Shown: positions 45,477 to 52,558 of the stretch, one piece after another
Position numbering within the stretch: the first letter of the stretch is position 1
How the letters are laid out: every line of letters starts with the position of its first letter
Source of the DNA: Caldilineaceae bacterium
GTDB lineage: Bacteria > Chloroflexota > Anaerolineae > Caldilineales > Caldilineaceae
Reading direction: 5' to 3'
NCBI GenBank assembly: GCA_022842065.1
Contig: JALHQH010000033.1
Location: 62,001 to 126,000 of the forward strand
DNA length: 64,000 nucleotides
The notes under the pieces: model-generated
The model's database searches: none
Told to the model about the DNA's origin: nothing
Seen by the model: the letters and a program-made list of their open reading frames with translations, nothing else
Position numbers and translations under genes: made by a program

Positions 45477-45565
45477 GGTAGATGGGTAAATCGGTAAATC
45501 GGGATGACCTTTGTACCGATTTACCGATTTACTGATTTACTGTTCTACCGATTTACCCATCTACC
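45477..45565. repeat. GTAAATC-type inverted repeat, copy 3
   Basis: Perfect 18-bp outer arms (45477-45494 and 45548-45565) enclose further GTAAATCGG / CCGATTTAC units. The element lies between the TPR gene start and the tRNA gene, ending 57 bases before the tRNA. Confidence 0.78.
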
Positions 45566-45622
45566 CGAATCGCCAACATTTGCCATCAGCGCGCAGTTGT
45601 GGTATAAAGTGGGTATTAGTCC

Positions 45623-45694
45623 GCCCTCGTAGCTCAGGGGATAGAGCACCGGCCTCCGGAGCCGGGTGCATAGGTTCGAATCCTATCGGGGGCA
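45623..45694 (+). tRNA. tRNA-Arg (CCG anticodon)
   Basis: It folds into a full cloverleaf: acceptor GCCCTCG paired with CGGGGGC (one G-T pair), D-arm GCTC/GAGC, anticodon stem CCGGC/GCCGG with loop CTCCGGA, and T-arm with TTCGAAT. The anticodon CCG reads the arginine codon CGG. The 3' CCA is not encoded. It is immediately followed by a degraded integrase, and its 3' end is the likely attachment site used by an integrating element. Confidence 0.95.
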
Positions 45695-45757
45695 CTAAAT
45701 TTTGTTTGTACCACTGGTGCAAAGCGTGAATATCTCGCAACACAAGGCGAGAATGTC

Positions 45758-46592
45758 ATGCTACAGCACTGGTCCCTAACACTTGACGAAGCATTAAGCA
45801 CATTCTTACTGGACGGCAAAGCACGCCGATTCACGCCGTGTACTCTGGAGCATTATCAAACCAGGGTGGGCGGCTTTTTTGTTTTCCTGAAAAGCCACGG
45901 CGTTGACACCATAGCCTAAATTGCCCCTACCCACATACGGCTTTACTACATCCACTTAGAAGAACGAAACCTATCAAGTCACACCATACATACTTGCGCA
46001 AGGGCTGTGCGTGCGTTCCTTAACTTCTGTGTTCGTGAGGAACTGTTGAGCGAATCGCCAATGCGCAACATATCGATTTGATGCCTGTGAGACGGAACGC
46101 GAGCGCACATTGATTCTGTTGCTGCTCGATACCGGCTTACGTGCCACTGAAGTCTGCAATCTGAATGGTGGGCATATTGACCACACAACCGGCGCAATCA
46201 TCGTTAGGCAAGGCAAAGGGCGCAAAGACCGGGCTGTCTTTCTGGCTAGTCGCTCAATCAAACAGTTGATGCGTTTCTATCGGCAGGACGGCAAACCGAG
46301 CAATGATGAGCCGGTATTCACGTCAGAGCGCACACAGGGGCGGCTGACACGTTCAGGGTTGCACCAAGTAATAAAGCGAGTGGGGAAGCGGGTCGGGGTT
46401 TCTGTACCGCCGCACAAACTGCGCAGGACGTTAACAATCGATCAAAGGAGCGCACTTACAGCTTACCAGCACAGACTACACAACCAGCGCGTCGGGGAAC
46501 CGGTGGCGCTCAACACGAGGCTTAAGGAACTATGGCTACAGTGCATGAACGGCCACCTAAGTGGAGCCGAAGAACGGCGGACGATGTGCTGA
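45758..46592 (+). pseudogene. Degraded tyrosine recombinase / integrase
   Basis: Begins MLQHWSLTLDEALSTF, has an in-frame stop at codon 54 (45917-45919), then continues IAPTHIRLYYIHLEERNL ... FLNFCVREELLSESP to a second stop at codon 108 (46079-46081). Directly after that stop, in another frame, the catalytic domain resumes: DACETERERTLILLLLDTGLRATEV, with the arginine in GLRATE, then QGKGRKDR, then HKLRR. A deletion of a short linker is implied. The C-terminal tyrosine box is missing. A 35-residue ORF (46532-46639) overlaps the end; its status is unclear. It is a non-functional remnant of the element that inserted at tRNA-Arg. Confidence 0.9.
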
Positions 46593-46615
46593 AATTGTGG
46601 GAATCGGTGCGCTAC

Positions 46616-46651
46616 CGGCTGTGTCGTGTGACAGGATAAACGACACAGCCG
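46616..46651. terminator. Hairpin after the degraded integrase
   Basis: A perfect 11-bp inverted repeat (CGGCTGTGTCG, 46616-46626, and complement 46641-46651) with a 14-nt loop. It lies between the integrase remnant and the convergent HEPN-like gene. No T-run follows. Confidence 0.4.
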
Positions 46652-46674
46652 ATAGCTGTCTGAATTAGGTTACC

Positions 46675-47229
46675 TCATGCCATTTTGTTTGCATTTGATG
46701 CCGTTAGCGCATTAAGCGCTTGACCTATAGTTGTCAAGGCAGCCTCTATGCGGCGCTTCTGCTCTATTTCAAAATATGTGATGCAGTTAGACTCAAGCGC
46801 CAAAAAGCCCACGACTCGCATGATGTGGCGAGTTAACAAAGGCATGTCAGAAACTTCAATTGTCCATGTTTTGGGAACAAAGTGTTCAAAACCATTGCGA
46901 AATTCCTTAACTAACTTCTTAATTGCCTGATCTTCATCCAGACTGGTCTGTAAAGGGATCGAATTAGCCCAAGGCATATCGTCAGTGTTTTTTGTTCTAC
47001 TAACTGCTTCATCAATTGAAATTAGAAAGTCTTTTGGAGGCTTAACCACACGGCTATTGTTAGTCCCACGAATAGCCAATATCGCAAAACTGTAAAGCGA
47101 TTGGTGCATAGCAATAATTGTCCACTTCCAACGCTTGTTTGCATCTGGCAGTAGTAGAAAATGAGCAATCATTTCCAAGTTATCTACAGCATTGGTTATT
47201 GTATCGAACTCAATCCAATTGCCATCCAT
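46675..47229 (-). CDS. HEPN-like protein
   Basis: A 184-residue alpha-helical protein. The stretch LVKEFRNGFEHFVP (about 106-119) has the Arg-Asn-x3-His (RNxxxH) arrangement of HEPN-domain RNases, R111-N112-H116. Helices before and after (MHQSLYSFAILAIRG; IMRVVGFLALESNCITYF) give the four-helix layout. HEPN proteins often act as toxins or abortive-infection effectors; whether this one is catalytic is not certain from sequence. It is AT-richer than the flanking genome and is the first gene of the island on the minus strand after the integrase remnant. Confidence 0.65.
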   Translation of the reverse strand: MDGNWIEFDTITNAVDNLEMIAHFLLLPDANKRWKWTIIAMHQSLYSFAILAIRGTNNSRVVKPPKDFLISIDEAVSRTKNTDDMPWANSIPLQTSLDEDQAIKKLVKEFRNGFEHFVPKTWTIEVSDMPLLTRHIMRVVGFLALESNCITYFEIEQKRRIEAALTTIGQALNALTASNANKMA

Positions 47230-47264
47230 GCACTAGCCCTCACGCTACTTGTTTACCTGCACTC

Positions 47265-48293
47265 CTATAGAGGATGCGCAATAGAAGTAACATCTTGTGC
47301 AAATTTGTCCATACTAAGCAGAGCTTTTATCATATTGACCTGATCGTCAACTATATCATCACCAGACACATTTGCCAAGTAATAAGAAAAATCTGTTATG
47401 GCTTCATGCCTTCTTCCTAATGAATATAGGGCCATACCACGACGTGCATATGCACCAACAAACTCTGGACATAACTCAATCGCATGATCCAAGTCAGTAA
47501 CCGCCTGATCATATTCTTCCATTTGGAAATGAATGTATGCTCTGCCTGCGAAATGATAACAGTTTGCCTCTAGAGCAATTGCCCGATTTGCATCAGCAAG
47601 TGCGGCTTTAGTATCATGCAAATCGAGATACGCCATTGAGCGAAGATAGTATGCGTAAGCATTGTGAGAGTCCATAGCAATCACTTTAGTGCAGTTTCCG
47701 AGAGCCTTAGTGTGATGTTCTTGCTGCCAAAATTTCGATGCCTCCATTAAGCTCGAAGTTGATTCCACCAATAACTTAAGCTCAACGAGCTTTGAGGAAT
47801 CCGTTGCGATCTTGTACCACTTCTTCTCATTAATTGTAATCTCCTTCGCTAGGGCAGAATCAAGCGAGGATATTATTTTTAGTTGCTCCAACATATCCTG
47901 GTATATCTGATGACCTTGTCTGGCATTTTTCGTATACATAGTACTAAAATGCCACTGCTTTATTACAGCTATTGCTTGAGGCATGCAGTAATTGTATATC
48001 GCTGTTTCTTTAAAGCAGTCGGCCAGAAGATAGTAGGTGGTTGCAAGCAAAACGTGCGCATCACCGCTCAACGGTCTTTCCTCAAGCTCAAGTTGACAAA
48101 ATCGAATGACATCTAGCGCCTCTACCTGGAATTCGCTAGGTTGATCAAGAAGAGGCCTGAGCCGCTTGTAGTGTAGGTTCGCGTGGTTGAAATAGTTACC
48201 TTGCCCAGGTTGTAGTAACCACTTAATAAAAAACCACAAGACGATAATGCCTGCCAATACAGTAATCGCAAAGTATATAGACTCTGCCTCCAT
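47265..48293 (-). CDS. TPR protein with N-terminal membrane anchor
   Basis: A 342-residue protein. Residues 7-25 (FAITVLAGIIVLWFFIKWL) are a membrane helix. TPR-like motifs follow from about residue 70 and strengthen after 200: GNCTKVIAMDSHNAYAYYLRSMAYLDL, ALADANRAIALEANCYHFAGRAYIH, AVTDLDHAIELCPEFVGAYARRG. It is 35 bases upstream of the HEPN-like gene on the same strand, so the two are probably one transcript. Function unknown; TPR partners in defence islands often sense or recruit. AT-rich relative to the window. Confidence 0.78.
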   Translation of the reverse strand: MEAESIYFAITVLAGIIVLWFFIKWLLQPGQGNYFNHANLHYKRLRPLLDQPSEFQVEALDVIRFCQLELEERPLSGDAHVLLATTYYLLADCFKETAIYNYCMPQAIAVIKQWHFSTMYTKNARQGHQIYQDMLEQLKIISSLDSALAKEITINEKKWYKIATDSSKLVELKLLVESTSSLMEASKFWQQEHHTKALGNCTKVIAMDSHNAYAYYLRSMAYLDLHDTKAALADANRAIALEANCYHFAGRAYIHFQMEEYDQAVTDLDHAIELCPEFVGAYARRGMALYSLGRRHEAITDFSYYLANVSGDDIVDDQVNMIKALLSMDKFAQDVTSIAHPL

Positions 48294-48529
48294 TGTTTAC
48301 CCTTTCACTCAGTTAAGCTATGATTACACAGCCCGAATGAATACTTGTCTTGACTAACAGAACTGTCGCCAGCACGAAAAAATGGATTTTTACACAGAAG
48401 ATCAATTATAACTATGTGGACGTGCAAGAGGAACTTAAGTTACGGAGTAATCGACAAAAGGTGCGATTGCAATACTGTTAATAACTGACAAGAGAGTCAG
48501 AGGTAACGAAGGCAAAGACGAGCAGAGCG

Positions 48530-50431
48530 CTACCCTACCTCAATCCCCTTCACCAACTGATCAATGTCATCTTGCGTCATGGCGGCAAAATGCTCCAGCA
48601 ACAGCCGGTGGACAAAGATATAGCCTCCACCAACGCGGCGCAAGAAGATGCGTTCGACACAGTAGTCGAGGAACTTGGCATAATTGAGCGGGGCGAGGTT
48701 GTAGAGCCAAAATAGAGTGCGCAAGGTGACGTGTTGAAGACAGGCGAGGCCGCCGTAAATCAAAAGGCCACTGGGTCCGACAATTAACCAGATACTCAGC
48801 CAGACACTCAGCCACATAATCAGCCACACACTCAGTTCGACACTTAGCGAGACACTTAGCAAGACAATCAGTCCGAAAAGTAAACACGCACCGAGCCCAA
48901 AGAGCAACATGATTTTTGTTGAATTCCAGATGCCCTGGTTTGGCTGGGTCTTTTCTGGAGCTTCAACTATGCGAATCAATGCCAATATTAGACCAAAAAT
49001 TGGGCCGAGAATCAGCCAGAAAATCAATCCAATGCTCAAGTCATAACGCAAACCGAACACCAGTCCGCAGATCAAACCGCCCATCAAGCCAAGAATCAGT
49101 TTGTCAACTCTGTAATCAAATACAAGCTTTTCAGTAGGTTGTATAGATGTTGATCCGATAATCATCCCGAATACGATCCCGAATATCAAACCAGACATTC
49201 GCCAAAACATTAGCCCGAAAACCAGACCGAACATTAGTCCAAACATCAGCCTGTATAGCTGTATCCGCAAATTACGACGCAACCACTCCGGTTGCAATCC
49301 TTCGATCAGAAAAACGGTCTGACGGCGCTCATTCATCTCACAAGCTAAGGTTTGCAACCAAGGTATGGTCTGTTGTGGCGAGTAGAAGCGCATCGGCAAT
49401 CTTCGCACAAACATACGTTGAATGTACTTGTTAAATAGATGGTGCCGATGCAACGTTGCCGTTCCCTGTTGATCAACTTGCGCAACTTCTGTGCCTTGAG
49501 AAGCGATCATCATAATACTAAGCAAGAGCGGAGATGCAACAAGCTCCCTCAATGCCTTATCGATTGTCAGCGCTTGTTTTAGTGGCGTGTAGTCCGGCGC
49601 GAAAGTTTGAAGATAATCATTCACTTGATCCAGAGTGAGAGGCTGCAACAGAATGGCATCTTGTAACTGTAACCTGTTTTTCTGTGCGTCATAGTCGGCT
49701 AAGCGGCTACATATGGCCAGCGCTATAGTGTGCTGCTGCCGAAACGTGTTGATCTCGCCAATGCACTGATTGCGGTACTGTGGCTGAACTTCGTCAAGCC
49801 CATCGAGTAGTAACAGTAAGGCATCATGCGCTACCCAATGCTGCGCTGTCTTTTTACCGATGTAGTAGCGCTTGTTGAGTTCATCGGCTAACCAGAGGTC
49901 TAGCGGTTGACGTGCAACTGCCCAAGATGAGAGGTTAAAGACGACGGGGATAGGATGGATCGGATCTTGGGTCGCACGTTCAAGTAGATCGCGCGCTAGT
50001 TCTAGCAACGTGGTCGTCTTACCTGCACCTGGCGTCCCCAGGATAAGTAAGCTTTGCTGAGATTGATCGAAGATATCAATGATTTTAGTTCCAGCAGGCA
50101 GCGCTCGATCCGGAGCGTGAGGCGTTTGCAAGATCATATCCCAAGGGCGGTTATCGACCATACAGGGGCGGTTTTCCATTCCCAGAGTTAACAGAACCTC
50201 ACGATAGAGCGACTTGTCCAGCACCCCTTCGATCCAGAATTTACGGACATGGCCGATCAGAATATTGCGAGCTCTGGCAAGTTGCGTGGGATCGAGGTTG
50301 CCTTGAAAGAAGTTGTTGACCTGCGTGGCGATGCTATCGCGCCCAATGAAGTCGCGACCGGTGCTTACATCACCTTCAACGTAAGCGCCGCCATCGGTGC
50401 GCCGGTAGTTGGGTTGGGGGTCGTCGGGCAT
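48530..50431 (-). CDS. NACHT NTPase with multi-pass membrane C-terminal domain
   Basis: A 633-residue STAND NTPase. The N-terminus (GAYVEGDVSTGRDFIGRDS, residues 15-33) is a motif often found ahead of NACHT domains. Walker A is GTPGAGKTT (132-140) and Walker B LLLLLDGLDEV (about 205-215), followed by the sensor CSRLADYD. The winged-helix-like region ends near 390. Residues about 395-560 are highly hydrophobic, with repeating FGLMFGLVFGLMF- and LSVWLSIWL-type segments (six or more membrane passes). A conserved NACHT-protein tail (FLDYCVERIFLRRVGGGYIFVHRLLLEH) closes it. This is a likely membrane-acting defence NLR, in the style of bNACHT proteins; the trigger is unknown. Confidence 0.85.
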   Translation of the reverse strand: MPDDPQPNYRRTDGGAYVEGDVSTGRDFIGRDSIATQVNNFFQGNLDPTQLARARNILIGHVRKFWIEGVLDKSLYREVLLTLGMENRPCMVDNRPWDMILQTPHAPDRALPAGTKIIDIFDQSQQSLLILGTPGAGKTTTLLELARDLLERATQDPIHPIPVVFNLSSWAVARQPLDLWLADELNKRYYIGKKTAQHWVAHDALLLLLDGLDEVQPQYRNQCIGEINTFRQQHTIALAICSRLADYDAQKNRLQLQDAILLQPLTLDQVNDYLQTFAPDYTPLKQALTIDKALRELVASPLLLSIMMIASQGTEVAQVDQQGTATLHRHHLFNKYIQRMFVRRLPMRFYSPQQTIPWLQTLACEMNERRQTVFLIEGLQPEWLRRNLRIQLYRLMFGLMFGLVFGLMFWRMSGLIFGIVFGMIIGSTSIQPTEKLVFDYRVDKLILGLMGGLICGLVFGLRYDLSIGLIFWLILGPIFGLILALIRIVEAPEKTQPNQGIWNSTKIMLLFGLGACLLFGLIVLLSVSLSVELSVWLIMWLSVWLSIWLIVGPSGLLIYGGLACLQHVTLRTLFWLYNLAPLNYAKFLDYCVERIFLRRVGGGYIFVHRLLLEHFAAMTQDDIDQLVKGIEVG

Positions 50432-50489
50432 GGGTTACGACTCACTGGGCTAGAAAGATTATAAGGATGTAATGACCACACGAATTCGG

Positions 50490-51404
50490 TCACTCTCCGT
50501 TGAAATAGTCTGAATCAATACGCTTCAATTCGTAGCGGCTCACTGTTGATACACCAACATTATAGTCAATCATATATCCAGTCAAGCGCTTGCCATCAAT
50601 CAATACTACTTTGGTATCAATCATGGAAACATACTCATGAGCACCCTGGGAAAAGCTTGATGTCGTGATGAAGATTCCCTTTCGCGCACGTTTGCCCTGA
50701 AGTGCGCCAACAAACTTTTGTATCTCAGGCCTAGTAACTGTGTCATGCCACTTTTTCGCCTGAATATAGATGGTATCAAGACCTAGCCGATCTTCGTCGA
50801 TGATCCCGTCGATTCCTTCATCACCTGCTTGTCCAACTGCGCGCGCTGCATCACGTCTTGAACCACCATAGCCCATTGCCACCAGAAGTTCAACTACTAA
50901 TTTTTCAAAAAACTCAGATGAGCCGTTCTGTACTTGTGCCAGCAATTCTTGTGCAAGATTTGAGCGAATTTCTTGGTAAGCAGCCTCTAGCGCCTCTTCG
51001 GGTGTTCTTTGGTCAACTTCTGTGCTGGTGACAAGGATGCTTTCTTCATCCAACTTGTGACTGGCTGTTTTGAATGCTTGATACTCTGGAAAGCGTCTCA
51101 GGTATACCATGTCAACGCGGTTAGGCTTTTCTGCAATCACCTGGCGACCACGTTCCGTGATCTGAAAATAAGCGCGCCGCGTTGTATTAAGTAAGCCAGA
51201 TTTTTTTAAATAAGTTCTTGCCCAGCCAACGCGGTTGTAGAACGTAGATTGTTGACCACTGGGAAGGAGATCGCCAACTTCGTCAGAAGTTAGGTTAAAG
51301 TGTTGGACCAAGTGGTTATGTGCATCCTGGATAGAATGCTCCTGTCCATCACTTGCAAACTTGAGTAACGGCAACATGATAGTCTGAAAATCTGGAACTG
51401 CCAT
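50490..51404 (-). CDS. mrr: Mrr-like type IV restriction endonuclease
   Basis: A 304-residue protein. The N-terminal winged-helix domain (Mrr_N) covers residues 1-90 and the C-terminal PD-(D/E)XK domain runs from about 155: SSEFFEKLVVELLVAMGYGG, GDEGIDGIIDED (D199), IYIQAKKW (Gln and Lys, 215-218), and ARKGIFITTSSFSQGA. These match the catalytic core of Mrr enzymes, which cleave modified DNA. Length is that of classical Mrr. No methyltransferase or specificity gene is adjacent, as expected for a type IV system. It starts 58 bases beyond the NACHT gene on the same strand and could share its transcript. Confidence 0.93.
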   Translation of the reverse strand: MAVPDFQTIMLPLLKFASDGQEHSIQDAHNHLVQHFNLTSDEVGDLLPSGQQSTFYNRVGWARTYLKKSGLLNTTRRAYFQITERGRQVIAEKPNRVDMVYLRRFPEYQAFKTASHKLDEESILVTSTEVDQRTPEEALEAAYQEIRSNLAQELLAQVQNGSSEFFEKLVVELLVAMGYGGSRRDAARAVGQAGDEGIDGIIDEDRLGLDTIYIQAKKWHDTVTRPEIQKFVGALQGKRARKGIFITTSSFSQGAHEYVSMIDTKVVLIDGKRLTGYMIDYNVGVSTVSRYELKRIDSDYFNGE

Positions 51405-51693
51405 TGGTTCTTTTTCTTTATATTATGCTTTTAAAAATTACACAGGGAAGTGGCGAAGAGTGAAGTATTGTGGCAATGCAAAATTACAGAGCATTAGGTA
51501 TTGCTGAATAATGAGAGTGTCGCGCAGATCAAATATATTGTCAACCATTAAGATTAACGTAATGCGAACTTTACGTTTCGGCTATCCTAGATCAACTGCC
51601 CGCGGTACGGCACATGCAGCTTGCTGGCGGCTTTCTTCTTTGCCTTGCTGTCGCGCCGGTCATAACCGGCATTCTTGGCACGATTTCCAGCAG

Positions 51694-52179
51694 CTAACCA
51701 AGACTAGCTATGGGTAACTGAATAATATCCCTTGCTCGTATAATCTCTAGCCTATTCATATGAACGTTTTCGGCGCTGACTTGCCGATGTCGGTAACCTT
51801 CAACTAGCATAGCGTGATTGCCTGCGGCTTGATATGCGATCTGGAAGGCTTCCTTTGCCTCTGGCGTTAGAAACAAGCAGTTAAGATACCACCAATCTCG
51901 GCACTCGTTTACAATATCATGAATCGAATCTCTGTATAAGTTCGTATTTAATTTGTGCCACAAGGCAAGAGCATGATTATGCGCTTCGATTTGACGGATA
52001 CGAAGCGATTGGTCGTGAATGTCGCCGTTGATGATATAAGGGTTCACGATATCGCCGTCAGCATCCAAGCGCACGGATCTATTTTCCTTGCCAATAATAA
52101 CGCCATCGACATTGTCACCAGTAACCCCTTCAACATAGTCTCCGTTAGATGTATTTGTGGATTGTAAGCCATTGTCCAT
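51694..52179 (-). CDS. Hypothetical protein sharing an N-terminal motif with the NACHT protein
   Basis: A 161-residue protein of unknown function. Residues 14-18 (DYVEG) and the following VTGDNVDGVIIGKEN match, in position and style, the AYVEGDVSTGRDFIGRD opening of the NACHT protein. The rest is helical: AHNHALALWHKLN, HDIVNECRDWWYLN, TPEAKEAFQIAYQAAG. No catalytic motif is seen. It lies on the same strand, upstream of mrr and the NACHT gene, as the first gene of the minus-strand block. It may be an adaptor or effector for the NACHT protein, on the basis of the shared N-terminus only. Confidence 0.6.
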   Translation of the reverse strand: MDNGLQSTNTSNGDYVEGVTGDNVDGVIIGKENRSVRLDADGDIVNPYIINGDIHDQSLRIRQIEAHNHALALWHKLNTNLYRDSIHDIVNECRDWWYLNCLFLTPEAKEAFQIAYQAAGNHAMLVEGYRHRQVSAENVHMNRLEIIRARDIIQLPIASLG

Positions 52180-52558
52180 CTGTGAACTCTCCTCAAAAAA
52201 GTCAGCAGTTGCAATAGATGAATATCTACTATGTATTATAGCTTTACATTCTCATTCGCCACAGTGCTTTCATCCACATAAAGACTAACCGTCGCCAAGC
52301 TAGACCACCCGCTGGCTTACTTGGATCCCCCTTGACCCCCCGGCATACTTTCCCGTCGTTTGGCTAGGCCAAAATCCGCTATTTGACGATAGCCGACAAA
52401 ATCGAAAGCTCTATACTGTAGTAGTGACACTTGATCACCACACTCTGGCGCAAGTGCCAGCTCCACACCACATCGTTAGTGCGCTGCGCAACCGGGTTGA
52501 TCGCAGCCCATCAACCGCTGTCGTCGGTCGGACCCTGAACACGAAATAGGAATTGAAC
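52180..52558. other. Gap without a recognisable gene (island right edge)
   Basis: About 375 bases between the divergent island gene and the hybrid kinase. The first 80 bases are AT-rich like the island; the composition then returns to that of the flanking genome near 52260. Only a small TTTGGC-TAG-GCCAAA hairpin near 52360 was seen. No second copy of the tRNA-Arg 3' end could be found by eye, so the right att site remains unresolved. Confidence 0.5.

Noticed and set aside
45569..45743. A short minus-strand frame across the tRNA
   Set aside because: The tRNA cloverleaf explains the sequence; the frame is chance.
51511..51717. A 68-codon plus-strand frame in the mrr/YVEG gap
   Set aside because: It overlaps the start of a convergent gene, has no Shine-Dalgarno and shows no domain.
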